Shown here in pieces: positions 10,056-22,457 of a stretch of 64,000 bases of DNA. The position numbers and the translations under genes were made by a program. Location: NCBI RefSeq assembly GCF_015706575.1, contig NW_024037068.1, forward strand, positions 62,001 to 126,000. The letters are read 5' to 3'. The notes below the pieces were generated by a model that saw only the letters and a list, made by a program, of their open reading frames with translations, made no database searches and was not told the DNA's origin. Source of the DNA: Patiria miniata. Lineage: Eukaryota > Echinodermata > Asteroidea > Valvatida > Asterinidae. Position 1 is the first letter of the stretch. Each line of letters opens with the position of its first letter.

Positions 10056-12772
10056 GTGAGTAACATTGTTGGAATTTGTCTGGTTTTATAGTTACTTTAT
10101 AGTTTTATCTTATTTAATACCTTGAGGCTTGATGTACTATCAGAATGACCATGGATGCGATGCTGTGTATTGTAAATTATAATTGGAACGCCACACTTCG
10201 GTTGTATTCTGAAGGGTTTTTGGCTTGAAAGTGTTGTCCTGCCGCTAAGTACATACTTTAGTGCTACTACTAGTACTAGTAGTAGTAAATCAATGTAAAT
10301 GAAGTTAAATTTATTCAAGCGATCACAATCACCTGACAATGCTATTTTGTTTTATATGCCAACGCAAATGCAATTATGATCTTAGCTTTAAGGGTTCCAG
10401 CACCTGAATTTCAACTTGTGAAACGCTAGACATGCTAGACATGTTTACACATTTTCAAAGTAGAACTTCCACTTGGAGTTACTTTTTCGAATATTTTATT
10501 TTTAATAATTTTAAAAAAATCGTAGCAAATATAAAAACCCTAAATCTTGAAGTTTTGATACAATCAATGGTCTAGTCTGGGCCTGGGCCCTCAGTCGACG
10601 ACCAAATTGTAAATTAATTTTGTGCAAACACTGAGCATGGCTGAACGGGGCCGGCACCTGACCCTCACATTGAAAATCTAGTTTTGACAGTGATACAATT
10701 TCGGACCAGTCCCGTTTCGTATATCGCCACCAATCATGCAGATCACCAGTCTTAAAGAAAACACACAATTTTGATTCATAAATCAATCAGTTACCCTGGC
10801 AAGGCTAAACTCTGGTGATGTCATTGCACCGTGACCATAGCATTCCTCCTGGCCTACGCATACACAGATTTTTACTTTGTGCCACTCGTACCTAAAGTAG
10901 TACTAGGTTACACACGTCTGGCGTATCCCCCCCCCCCCCCCTGTCTCTTGTGATGATGTGTACAATTCTGCCAACCTGCTTTGTGTCCCCGCTTCATTGT
11001 TGACACAGTGACAGCGTAAACCATTCGTTCCAGGCTCTTCTTTTCTGTAAGCTATCCACGGCGGTACATGGGATTTTTCTCTCAGATCCTATTATTGAGA
11101 GCTAAACGCGCATGACCGAGCTCAAATACACCTTCTGTCAGTCATGGACGGGTATGATAAAGAAACGCTGCCTTTGCATTTAAGAGGAATTCTCGCGATG
11201 CCATAACTTGGAAATTCTAACCATTCAAAATGACTATTGTTGGGAGTACGAAAAATGAAAAATTCCTCAGCTTTCAATAAACACGATCATTTGAAAAGAA
11301 GCTCGTGGGATTGATGGATGGATGTTCGTCCTCATTTCAATGGGCACGGGTCTAGCACGCTCAAACTTGCGTCGATGCTTGAAGCTTTAAGTCAAGGTGA
11401 CCCCTTTAAAAAGTACAGTGTACCCACAGGGTAACGATCCCTGCACTTTTCGGGTAAAATGCAAGAGGTCGAGCAAAAAGGTATAACTATTGCAAACTTG
11501 GTCTATTTATCAACGTGTCTGCTGTACTGTAAAGAACAGATGAATAAACTATTGTTAACGTGTGCTAGCCAAAACCAGATTTGCTTACTTGGTATGCATG
11601 GATTGTTGCCTGACAATAAGAATAACTCCGCCTTTGGAAGAGTAATTTCAAAAGGTGAAAATCAGTTCAACTGTAACCCATTCCATAGGTTAATCTGAAC
11701 GCAGTTGTTTACTTTTTTCCTTTTTTTTTTTTTTTACCTTTGCAGACTGTTGTCAGATCCTGAGAAGCAGCCTTTCATTGAGGAGGCTGAGAGGCTCCGC
11801 CAACAACACAAGAAAGACTACCCTGACTACAAGTACCAGCCAAGGCGCCGCAACAAGAATAAACCCAGCAAGGGACCCCTGACTTCTGACCCAACCATCT
11901 GCAAGGGCTCTCGCTCCCCTGGTGACACAGGCAGCGAAGATGGTAGCGAGAGGTATGCCATGCACCCAACACCTCAGCAGGCAGGTCCCCCTACCCCACC
12001 GACCACACCCAAGGAAGAAGCCGAGCGTCTGAGTGGCCAGCCTCCGCAGAAGCGCATGAAGTACATTCAGCTGAAGGGGGAGCGGCAGCACCAGCAGCTA
12101 CCCGTTGACCTGGCGGGTGTGGATGTCCGTGACCTGAGCAGCGACATGATGGCTAACATGGATGGCCTGATCAACGAAGATCTAGACCGCTACCTCGTCA
12201 CTAGCTCTGCCCAAGTCCAACACCCACAGGTTCCACCTCCACACAGTCCTAAGTGCAGCACTTACACCATGATGAACGTTTGCCAGAACATTGCCCGATC
12301 AGAGCAGTGGCTCAGCCGGCAGGGTGCCTCTCAAATCCCAGTCTCTAGTGAGTTGAAGCTTGAAGACGAGATGCTATCACCAGAACATCACTACACTGCA
12401 TCGCCTACCTCCAACCAGGTCCAGCCATATGACTACAGCATGCAGCATCAGTATGCGGCAGAGTATCCCACCATGGCAGGCCAGTCATATGACTATCCTC
12501 AGCAGCCTTCACAAGCTCACCAGGCGCAGTTAGGTTACTACACCAACAACCCAAACAGTCCTTCAGCAGCATCCACACTACCTGCATCCTACCAGTACCC
12601 TCAGCAGCAGACCTCACCAAATCACACCTCCTACAGCCTCCTTGAAAGTGCTCAACCTGTCCTCTCTGAGTCGCGCACATGGGAGGCCTACCAACAAAAC
12701 CACGCCAGGTCCTGGGAGGACCAGACTGTACGCTCTGCTGAGAAACCATGTAAAAGAAGTCCCATCAACTAA
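9682..12772 (+). CDS. soxE: SoxE transcription factor (Sox8/9/10 orthologue), complete, 2 exons
   Basis: Exons 9682-10055 and 11746-12772 join in phase 2 to give 466 residues. The order is a Ser/Gly-rich N terminus, the SoxE dimerisation domain (about 50-80, core Y-D-W-S-L-V-P-M-P), the HMG box (about 85-163, with [14 protein letters not shown]), a proline-rich stretch with PPTPPTTPK (about 206-214), a K2-like domain (about 244-276, core D-L-S-S-D), and a Gln/Pro/Tyr-rich C terminus. This arrangement is specific to SoxE, whose members bind DNA as dimers and act in gonad, skeletal and neural-type programmes. The HMG intron has the same place and phase as in vertebrate SOX9. L-K-L-E at 328-331 fits a SUMO site. 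The C-terminal QPVYTxLTRP signature of vertebrate SoxE is absent. An alternative ATG at 9691 is possible. Confidence 0.95.
10056..11745 (+). other. SoxE intron 1 (1690 bp)
   Basis: GT-AG intron ending in a long polypyrimidine tract (11711-11740) and TTTGCAG. It contains a palindromic TACTACTAGTACTAGTAGTA at about 10264-10283 and a poly-C run at 10927-10940. No internal exon is supported. Open frames at 10511-10786 and 11459-11698 are unrecognisable. Confidence 0.85.
11746..12772 (+). CDS. soxE: SoxE exon 2 (terminal coding exon)
   Basis: Acceptor TTTGCAG|A. It completes Lys125, then encodes the rest of the HMG box, the K2-like domain and the transactivation C terminus, ending TAA at 12770-12772. 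The PPTPPTTPK region is uninterrupted, whereas vertebrate SoxE genes have a second intron just before it. Confidence 0.93.
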
Positions 12773-14160
12773 CTCTTGATGTGCAGGAAGGCCAATCAAC
12801 TAACTTATTCAAGAAGCATTTCAACTACGTTCTGCCATGTTTACTTGAAGAACTGATGTACATAAGACACTTTATTTAAACATGCTGTGCATGTCCAACT
12901 ATTTCCTTTTCTGAACATTTCCCATTATTTACCATGTTGTAAAAGAATGTCTTGTAATGTACAAAGCTGCCATGTAAATAGTTTTCCTTTTTAAAGGGTT
13001 ACCCCAGCTGGGTTTATCAGTGAATCACACACCAAATCTCGAGCAGAGATGATGCACAGATGCCTCATAGCATTTAGCAACTGATAGGTATATGATGCTA
13101 TCATATTCATGGGTGCTTTCAAAGAAGCTTGTTGCGAGTTTGAACTAAAATGTCCTTACTCTTGCAGCAATGCATCCTTTGTAATGTACAATTGAAATTA
13201 TGCAAAGACCAGCAAGAATCATGGTTTCTGGTAATCTGGTTACCCTCGGTTATTTACATGTGATATTCCACATTGAGGAAACATGTCACTTTTATTCCAA
13301 TTAATTGTTACGAAGAAATGTCTTCCTTGTCCTTGGACCAAACAGGCCTTGAGTATTGACTGTTTCAGGCATTTTTCACTTTTGATAAGAAAAATTATGT
13401 TTTGACTTTTAAACTTTTGCAAGTTCACTCCCATTTTAACAACTGTCTTCCTTAAATGGTTTTTTTTTCATCTGATGGTATGGCATTGGAAATCTTACAA
13501 AAATTCCATTTTTAAGGAGTTCACAATTTCTCTGTTATTTATAGACTAGCAATTTATGGAAACTGCATAAGCCGCTTCCATTTTCCATAGTAAGCATATC
13601 ACACAGCAGAAATTGAATATTTTCATTCTATATTTTGATGGGAAGGAAACTTTGTGTGTTTTTTATATCACAGATTGTATATTTTTAAAGATGTTTTGAT
13701 ACTTTTTTGATATTTACAGAAAACTGAGTGGTTGAGGATTAAGCCCACATGCATGTACAAAGTAACAAAAAGTAAGAATTTTTTTTATAGGAAAAGAGCT
13801 ATTTTGAAATGGTGGATGTGTTGTCTGAAGTTTTTAGTCATTGTAAATAGCTGAAGGTGGGCCAATTAAAATTTAATTATTGTACTTGTATGTTTTTCGT
13901 ACAAGGATACCGTTTCTTTGAGAAAGCTGCTAGGTTTGGTCTCAAAATCTCTGAGGTGACGCTCTTTGATCATCTCAAAAATATTATGAAATTCCATTTT
14001 GGAGTAGTTGTCTGGATTTTTAAAAAGACTATACTCATTTTTGGTGAACTGCAATTTGTTCAGTTTGGGACCACACATACATACCGCATCAGAGTCTCAT
14101 AGAATCACAGGCCCCAAAATTAACACTGAACACGTGTTCCCTTTTACCAGGAGCAATAAA
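12773..14160 (+). other. SoxE 3' UTR with three Pumilio-type motifs
   Basis: AT-rich and without coding potential. TGTA(A/C)ATA motifs at 12857-12864, 12973-12980 and 13842-13849 match the Pumilio response element consensus. AATAAA at 14155-14160 is the first clear polyadenylation signal; another lies at 14402-14407. The UTR end is therefore inferred. Confidence 0.45.
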
Positions 14161-14849
14161 TTGTTCTTCTGGGGATGTCTCCATCATAATTCTGGGTGGA
14201 GTGTTTGCCCCAGCTCATCCATTAAAATTTAAGTTTGATGGACCGGTGGGGATTTGAAACACCCAAAAGGCATCCCACCACAAGCTTGTAAAGGGTCACT
14301 AGACTGGTCCCAATGAAAGTGTGGGGGATTTTTGTTTATTTTGATTTTATGGGAGGTGTCTGATGGTTAATGGGCCTGGTTATTGTCCTACCAAACATCA
14401 AAATAAATTAGTCTTGACATCTGACCCCTGTCTATATTTGACCCAGTGGCAACTTCTTGCTTCAGGATATCACTGTAAACCCTTCTGCTTGGAGGGATTT
14501 GCTTTTAAAAAATAGGGGAAATTTTTTACAGTTCTTTGGATTCGAACAATCCAATCAATCTAAATATCTTTGTTTTCTCTTGTAAATTACTAAAGCTCTG
14601 ATTTTTTATTTAACATTCCCATTTTTGTTTATTTATAAAACATGTATTTATGTCTGTCAGGACACTGTGTCTTACTTTTTGCTGAAAGTATTAAAACATG
14701 GAAAAAAGGAAAAATTTACTGTTTGCATTTTTTCCTAACGCTGACTAAATAATTGCATGCTGAGATGCAACTCACTTTCTGTTTAGTCAGGCAATAACTG
14801 ACAGACAAATGTAGCTCTCAAAAAGGTTGATTGAATCAGGATGCACTGA

Positions 14850-15078
14850 CTTAACGAAGGGGTGGGTGGGTTTTGCAGGGAAGAACAGAGATGGTAGACT
14901 TACATGACCCACTGTTCCAAAACTGAAGGGGGGGGGGAGAATCTCCACTTTATTACGACTGGAAATGGGTGGGTGGTGGTTTGAAGGAAAGAACAGAAAC
15001 AGAGATGGTAGATGTTTGTGACCCACTGTCCCAATACTGGGGGGGGGGGGGGGGAGAATATCCACTTTATGATCGGAA
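14850..15078. repeat. Imperfect tandem duplication with poly-G tracts
   Basis: Two units of about 117 bp share GTGGGT, AACAGAGATGGTAGA, GACCCACTGT, a poly-G run and AGAAT(C/A)TCCACTTTAT. Minus-strand open frames here (14787-15157) are by-products of the duplicated poly-C. Confidence 0.75.
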
Positions 15079-15202
15079 ATTGGACCCAGTACACAGTACT
15101 ATTTATTTCCCATTTATCATGATTAGTTCTCAAGCCGCCTTCTAACTTCGGTTTCAACTCAAAAATTGAGAGATGAGAATGGAATCCAGTTAAACAATTT
15201 AA

Positions 15203-15394
15203 AGGTAGAGTGCATCATTTGCAGCTATCCAAAAAGTAACTGATGACATTCTTGTTGAAAAGCTTACAACATGTACTTGGTTTAAAGACAGCAACGGCAC
15301 TAAACTGCCTGTGAAATTATTCTTTATTAATTTTGATCACTTTTCTTGCTTCAAACGAACAAAGTGCACAAATGACAAATGATCTACCCTACCT
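15203..15394. mobile_element. TTAA-flanked MITE, family C, short copy
   Basis: 192 bp between TTAA at 15199-15202 and 15395-15398. The terminal inverted repeats read AGGTAGAG.GCATCATTTG-like on the left and the complement of CAAATGATCTACCCTACCT on the right. The TTAA duplication points to piggyBac- or Kolobok-type mobilisation. A longer relative is at 22458-22964. Confidence 0.7.
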
Positions 15395-15399
15395 TTAAG

Positions 15400-17352
15400 A
15401 AGTGCAAGGAAAACCCACAGGAAGTCTAGACAGGGCCCATACAAGTGGGTAGAGGATGAAAAAATTAACACAAAGTCAATATGCTGTCAGGATACGTAGC
15501 AGTATCACCTCACAGAATGCAGATTTGGTTACCACGCTCCCCATAGCCTTGTGTGCATTCATCTGCCCCGTTTATCCCAAAAACAATCATAGAATCTTGT
15601 TGTGCACCAGACTATTTTGGAATACCGAACTGGCTTATTACAATATGTTCCTAATATGCCCCACTTGCTTCTAATTAATTAATGTGGACAACAAGCATTA
15701 CATGTGCTAACACTATGAGCATGCAAATTCCTGAAAGAAGCAAATATACCCACAATGCATGCATACTGACCTCAATCAGCAGGTCCCTGGGAAAAAAAGA
15801 CAAAAGCAAAAGTGCAGCTATACAGCTCCAGGTCAACAAACCCCATGAATTATGAAGATCGCCAAAACCTGCTACTGTGCTAAACTCCGAACAAAAGCAA
15901 CAAATTCCAGGAACGACTCTTTAAATTAAAAAGCATAACCACACAATCCTATAATAATATTTTTGTCCCCGCAAAAGATAACATCTCAGAAACCAAAAGT
16001 GAACCCGGTGAACAATTTGTCAAGTTATGCATACATAATTCCCCTTTTGATGTTAGGTGAAGTTGAAACGATGCCCATGGTCATTGTGAAATAATACACT
16101 TAATATGTAATTAAGGCTCAAAGGGTGCAGCAAAGCAAATGGGCTCAGATTAGGCTGTTTGAAGCTCAGAGGACAATTTCACATTGATTCTGATGACTCA
16201 TTCGATTGGAATGCGATGACAAATAGTGGCCATGTTCCACCAAATAGATTGTGGTTAAACAGTTGCCAGGCAACGGTACCCATAGCAGTCTCAGACAAGC
16301 TACCTGTACCCATGTAAACCACAAAGGCTGCCGACTTTGACTTTTTTGTTAATACCCTTTGGTTTTAGGGAACATTTCTGGGGCGAGTCTCCCCTGACTT
16401 CAGACCCCTCTTTATTTCTTGTCTGGCTTTTGTCATGTCCATGCTCTGTGCTCTATGGTCAAAGGTACTTGTGACAATGCCTCATTAGGGATATGGACAA
16501 TGTAGGACAATGTGGTCCCTGTGTTGCAGAATTAAGACTCATGAATCAATTCAGATTTTTTTCAGCATGAGGAGAGGTTGAAGTCTTTGGGGAGAATTGA
16601 GTGCAGTAAAAACTGAAGAATGGAAGATGGGGCTTAGGTTGTTAATCTCTGAGACTCAGAAAATATGTTCTGAGATTGTATATTTTTAGGAATTCATAGT
16701 TTGAGACAATGGGGGTAATCTCCATCAAAATGGCGGGAGATTCATTGCGAACAGCCAAGAAACAGCCAATCAGCCACAGCGGAACACGTCAGATTGGGAT
16801 ATTTCACCCCTTTAGCGACCAATGGGGAGGGTCGATTGTTGTAAAAAGCCAATTAGACGTGTCAGAACACGGCTGTTCGGGAGATTTCATTGCATTTGCA
16901 TCTGATCTGCATAATCTGGCATCCTCCTGGACCCACGCTTGCAGACGCAGGGGTGAAGTTAGGGTCTCTAGTATAGGTTACTAAACAGGAAGGAATGGTG
17001 TCTGAATAACATGTCTTCTCCTTCCAAACCTCACTTCCAATCAGCCTTAAATTCATGAGGAAGCCATTTTTGATCGTGTTCCCTGAATGTACATGTATTT
17101 TATAAATTGTAAACTATTGAATGGGATGGTACCAGACTATTAATGTGATCCAAGCCTCACTTTCAATTTTTATTTTTTTTAATGTAGCTTTTAACATTAG
17201 GGTATGTTTAATCACAAAGTTTCAATTATTCATCAGAGCAGACTGGTATGAATTTGTAATTTACTTTTATTTCATTGCTTTCATTTCTACTCACAAGTTC
17301 CAAAAATGAAGAGTTTACCATGCTTTCAAATATGGCCGACTCGTGAATAGGC
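15400..17352. other. Intergenic DNA downstream of SoxE; possible regulatory sequence
   Basis: No gene supported. A perfect RFX-type X-box, GTTGCC-A-GGCAAC, sits at 16262-16274. The stretch 16700-17000 is unique-looking and less AT-rich, with CCAAT motifs, and could be conserved regulatory DNA. The open frame at 16709-16984 has no recognisable product. Confidence 0.35.
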
Positions 17353-17361
17353 CTGTATCAC

Positions 17362-17892
17362 CAACCTCGTGCCCCGTGGGTACGATCTTGCTGTGCCATG
17401 TTGTTTCCCATCATGCCTTGCGCGATCGTAACCCCTGGAATTGTGTAATTTAAATGTGCCAAAATACGGTACATTATAATTAGGGCTGCAGTTTATCCGT
17501 TTTATGCGCCGACGCCATCTTTAAAATGTTGAAAGTTGTGTTATTGAAGAATCAATGCTTTCAAACATAAGGTTTGGACATTGTGTATTTTAGCAAAGAT
17601 TTGTATTAAAGATACGTACCCCTTTCGTCCCTTTACAACCGCAGATACAGGGGTTTTGTTTAGCAAAAAAAACGAGGCTGCCATAATCCATAACGTACAG
17701 GCATCGCGCAGTTTTTAATATTTGTACGTGACGTTACGTGCAAAGCACGCGAGCGCCCTATGGGCGCGCCCGTGTGCAATCTTCGAAATGCGCGCGCAGT
17801 ACGCTGTGAATAGCCATTCAGCGTCATTTAGGTCATCATCACAGCCAGGGTTTAGTGTAAGGAACGAGCACGCGCCCCTGGAGTCGAGGCTG
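17362..17892. mobile_element. Non-autonomous DNA element family 1, copy C (intact)
   Basis: 531 bp, flanked at 17353-17361 and 17893-17901 by the 9-bp duplication CTGTATCAC. Ends are CAACCTCGTGCCCC and GAGTCGAGGCTG, giving imperfect inverted termini. It matches copy A throughout and defines the family's true ends. No transposase is encoded. Confidence 0.85.
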
Positions 17893-17901
17893 CTGTATCA
17901 C

Positions 17902-19497
17902 CAACTTGAATCAACAAGCCAAGGTAAACCTAATAACTGGCCCAGAGTGCACATGTTCTATTCAGCTGATTCACTCATATCTTGCATCTGGTCTTAACAA
18001 TGGGCTGGATTTTAGTCCATCATTGGTGTAATCCTGTTCGGGTAATCCTGTACAATAGCAATGCCAAGCTCACCATTGACAGTCAGTGAGTAAATCAGTG
18101 AGATAGGTACAAAGAGGACACTAGGCTGGCCCTCTGGGACCAGCACAAACATTAATTTGTGGGTTCAAATCCCACCCAAGGCCCCGACAGTTCATTTTTA
18201 TAGACTACAACAACATATCAAACTTACAACCTGCAAGTTACAAAATGAACAAAGTTTACACCATGTCAATTTCTTGCTGATAAAATTTCCATCTTCTATG
18301 CATTAACCCTAACTCCCTATAATGATTTACTAGGAACCATACCCATCCTGGCAAATGGCAACACCATATGGGAAACTGTGCACACATATTTCTGACTTTG
18401 ATTCTGGATGTGTGCCAACCCAATGTAAAAGACTGTTAGCTTAGGGGTACTGTACCCATCCTGACAGATTCCAACAAAACATGCCGTTGGGGATTGATGG
18501 GTTGAGTTATGCAAGGTTAATAAAAGAAAAAAAGTCAAAAAAGGACATTCTTTCTTTGTGTTAAAAGGCATTCCTTCAAACCGCAAACACGATTGTACCA
18601 GTAGTTTTGATAAATTGCCTTAAATGTCGCACTTTGATACTCTCGACATACCTGTCTTTAACTTTGAAATGATAACAATGAATGGGTAAAAAGTCTAGAC
18701 GTGCTACCTGAGTTCTACCCCTGCAACATAAATAAAAAGCAATGGGCAAATATTCTCAGAATCCATCATCAACAGCCACTTGAACCTTGCTGGAATGAAC
18801 ATGCATCATACTCTAAACAGATTTTTTTTGTCCAGCCATGAGAATTGCATGCAGCATTTCTATTTTAAGAGATTCAATAGTTTGTTGTTTCGTTGACAAG
18901 CGTGCGGTATAACAAGTTAGTCTGGATAGGATAGAGGCATGCCGTTCCAATACATTTTTCGATGACAGCTTTATACCATTGTTTGCCTGCGAAGAGTTTG
19001 TATTTGATTAGTGATTCCATTCATGTCACTGTCACCAAACCTTCAACTTAGTTCCAGTTTTGACATAATATTGACAATCGTTTGGACATATTTCCTGAAC
19101 TACTTGAAGATAACACCACATGTAAATAGGGAGGCTATATGGCCATACTAGGCTAATATTTTGAATGTCTAAGATTAGAAATGCTGATGGTTGAATTGGT
19201 GACAAATTTGACAAGTTTACTTTTGGGCAGTTTTAAATCCCCCCCCCCCCCCCCCTTTTATTGATCATTTCTTGAATTTTATCATCTTCAACATTCTTGA
19301 TATAGGCCTACAGATCATGGGAAGGAGTAAGGGGGGGGGGGGGACAGTTTAAATGACTGCAAATGTACGCTTTTACATCTAGTTATACTGTGAAAGTTAT
19401 GATTGAAACTTTTATCACAGTTAATAGTGTCTTTTGTTTCAGATTTCTTCGACATCCTATAACAGTTTTAGCAATTTGTTGGAGTATAGTTATGAGG
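17902..19497. other. Intergenic DNA with a tRNA-like SINE remnant
   Basis: A B-box-like GGTTCAAATCC with flanking CCCACCCAAGGCC at about 18161-18185 suggests a tRNA-derived SINE relic. Poly-C (about 19238-19255) and poly-G (about 19332-19343) tracts lie near the end. No gene is supported. Confidence 0.4.
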
Positions 19498-19656
19498 TAT
19501 AGTAAAACAAATACAACATGTTTTTGTGGGGAAATAGTGAAAACAAATAACCCCTCGGTGTTGGATGATTGGAGATACCGGAAGTCCCAATCATCCAACA
19601 CCTCGGGGTCATTAGTTTTCACTATTTCCCGACAAACCATGTTGTATAATACTAGG
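19498..19656. mobile_element. Fold-back element with about 70-bp arms
   Basis: Arms at about 19498-19572 and 19587-19656 are near-perfect inverted copies around a 14-bp loop, with core GGTGTTGGATGATTGG. Open frames on both strands here (19363-19731) are by-products of the palindrome. Confidence 0.75.
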
Positions 19657-20640
19657 ACACTCCTCAATACAGTGTGCAATGAGTGCCTGGGAATCAAGTT
19701 CAACCGTCACATCAGTCTCAACCATCTGTGATACATTCTATTGACCTATCTACTTGTACCTAATGTAGAAAAACTTGGCCAATTTTCGCAGTTCTTTTTC
19801 AGTCTCGAGTCATACTTTTCCATGAGGTGTTTGAACCCTGGCCCACCAGGGAGTCTGAAGGTTAATACCCCATACTCAACAGCACCAATCAAGTGAATCA
19901 TATACCTGAGCCGGGCAAACCTTCACAACCAAATCAAAGCGACCGGGTCGACCATTACAGAGGTTTCCAGATTCCGGGCATCAACTTTGTCGGCGACTTT
20001 TCTTTTCTCCCAATTTAAAAGAAAAAGAAAGCGTCCCATCACCTGTCCTGTCTTCACTTTCTTTCCGAACAAAACATCCATAATCTATCCAGAGAATGGC
20101 ACAATACGGCGACTGACAAGACCTCTTGGATCTTTTTGTCCGACTGTTTTGTCCGGCACTAACGTCTTCTATTATTTGACGTCAACTACTTGAGATGGAT
20201 TAAGCTCTGCTAGGAGACATATCGGAAGAGCACCACAAAGCATCTTGGGTAGCTCGCAGGTGACTGGCCTTTTGGTCTTTTATGGACGGGACAATTTGTG
20301 GTTTTCCCCTGCCTTGAGTCTGTGGATAACTAAGGACCGGTGACGTCAAAACAGAGTCCTTTATCACTTGCCGACTACTGCTAATTATACGGAGCATGGG
20401 TTGAGACTTTTTGACCATTAGATCAATTAGGAATTAGGGTTGATATGGGTACTGTACATGTATGTAAACTGGAGATTCTTGTGCAAAATTTTAAAGTTTA
20501 GTATGAGGGATATCAGGCAAAAAACAGTACCAGTTGATATACATGTACCGGTACCAGTAAATTTAATATGATTGGTTTTCCTTTTTTGTTTAGTTGTAGT
20601 AGCAACTGTCATCTTTTCAGCAGATGCACAACAATTTTGG
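19657..20640. other. Intergenic DNA, nothing recognised
   Basis: Moderately GC-rich around 19900-20350. Short open frames only, without exon signals or recognisable products. Confidence 0.4.
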
Positions 20641-20649
20641 AAATTGAAG

Positions 20650-20895
20650 GGAGTCAGGTTGGCGTAACGGTACTTTCCTCGCCTTCCACCGCTGTGACCC
20701 GGGTTCGAATCCCGCCTTGGCCAATATGTGGATTGGGTTTTCATTCCCTGCCCGATTCCGTGGGTTTTCCTCAGAATATTCCTCTGGGCTTTTCCTCCCA
20801 CCTTTAAAACTGTAATTTCTTCTCACTGTCTTCTCTCTACAGGTTTTTTTCAGGCTTTCGAGCTACAGTGCCTACAGGGCACTTTTGAGATAAAA
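20650..20895 (+). repeat. tRNA-derived SINE-like repeat
   Basis: Starts with a tRNA-like head: A-box-like TTGGCGTAACGG near 20658 and B box GGTTCGAATCC at about 20702. A body containing GGGTTTTC and CTTTTCCTCCCACC follows, and the 3' end is an A-rich TAAAATAAAA. This polymerase III promoter-plus-tail layout is typical of SINEs. Short open frames over it are not genes. Confidence 0.65.
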
Positions 20896-21503
20896 TAAAA
20901 AAATATAGATAAATATAAAACACTGATATGTTCGGGTAAGAACTGAAAGCAGTTGAAGCTGTGCCTTGATGGCACGTTTCATTTTCAACAGCAAAACCAA
21001 TCAACTACCTTATCCTTCACTACAAAAGTCTCACACAAAAATTAATAACACACACTACACCTCTGTTCACTTTTCATTAATATTTATTTCTGACCAAAGT
21101 TTTTATGACAAAAATGTTTTCCTTTAAATTAAACATAAGATAAACTTACTATCGGTATGTAGAGTAAATATTAAATTCTGGCCTTTAATTAGTCTGTTAA
21201 CATGCACCGGTGCATCTTTCAACAGAAAAATGTTTCAATATTTTTTTCATCTTACCTTTTTAGATATGATTGGTCATTTCAATCCACAACCTGTGCTCAT
21301 CTTGAGTGCTTGTTGTCCAGTCCTGGAAAGGAAATACAAACCAATCAATGCTGGCTATTATTGCAATCTTGTAACCTATCGCATTCAGGGCAAATTGATA
21401 AACACTAACGGTTCAATGGTTGCAACACCTCACTGGCAATCTGGTCATTAGGTGGTTGTTGGCACGAAATCTACCCCAGTTGTTTGTCATTTTAACATTT
21501 AAC
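20896..21503. other. Intergenic DNA, nothing recognised
   Basis: AT-rich with two overlapping short open frames (21202-21451) that have no recognisable product. No gene called. Confidence 0.4.
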
Positions 21504-21648
21504 AAATTAGGTTTTGCCCTTCACCGGACGTATAAACACTGTGTACTCAGTGTGTTACCTCCCGAGTGAAAGTTGGAAAAAATCACTCGGGTGGGACTCG
21601 AACCCACGACCTCCTGCTTATACATCTGTGAAGGGCAAAACCTAATTT
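21504..21648. repeat. Fold-back repeat family E with tRNA-like B box
   Basis: Termini AAATTAGGTTTTGCCCTTCAC and its complement enclose a minus-strand GGTTCGAGTCC (perfect B box) and a smaller CTCGGG-type hairpin. A degraded relative is at 29549-29707. Confidence 0.65.
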
Positions 21649-22453
21649 GATTTACATCACCCCCGACGCAAATAATCCATCTTATGAAGATTTAACAAGT
21701 TTTTACGTGGTTCAGACACACTGTATTGAGCATGCAGCTGACAGACAGCAGACAGATTATCATTAACTTCCAAAATCCCGGGAAAACCAAAATTTAACAA
21801 CTCATCTCATTTCTACAAATTTTAATTCATATTTCATGACCCACTTTTCAATTTTTTTCCTAGGTCCAAGGGGAAAAATATCATATTTCGGTACAAACCC
21901 CAAGCGCAAAACCGCCAAACAAAGGAGTGGTGAATGAATCAATAATATCCCGGCCCAAGAAATTGCCACGGGGGTCATTTTGTGATTATTACCAGATTAA
22001 AAGCTACAATTACCAGCCCCCAAAACACTGACAGCTCACGACTGGGCCCCTGAGGGCCCCAGCTCAGCCTGTCTGATTATTCATCAAATAAACTCAATAT
22101 TTTTGCCTTTGAAGAGCTGTGAAAAAAAAAAATTGAAGAGAGACAGAATGTTTTGCGGTTGGTGTGTGTGATAAGCATGGCGAGGCAGGATTTTGTTGTG
22201 GTTGGAAATGGTGTGTGTAACTGGTGCTATGAGGGTACACAACTTGGCAGGTATTTAATTGAATGGATTGTGGATCAGGCTTATTTGGGTTTGACTTTGA
22301 GGTACAGCAGGAGGTCCAAGGTTCAATTCCCACACAAGTCACTTGAGATTGACTAAATTATTGTTCTCCTTTTACAAGGTCTATTCTGGGTTGATTAAAA
22401 CACACTTCCTTTTTCTTTTGCTGAATTGAATTAGGAACATTTCAAATGTAAAC
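21649..22453. other. Intergenic DNA with SINE relic
   Basis: A B-box-like AGGTTCAATTCCC lies near 22319. No gene is supported. Confidence 0.35.
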
Positions 22454-22457
22454 TTAA

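Noticed and set aside
11753..12091. Antisense frames over SoxE exon 2
   Set aside because: Shadows of the SoxE reading frame, caused by its codon bias.
9682..12772. SoxB, SoxD or SoxF identity for the Sox gene
   Set aside because: The dimerisation domain before the HMG box, the phase-2 HMG intron and the K2-like domain with PPTPPTTPK are specific to SoxE.
19363..19731. Overlapping frames of more than 100 codons on both strands
   Set aside because: They arise from the palindrome at 19498-19656 and mirror each other.
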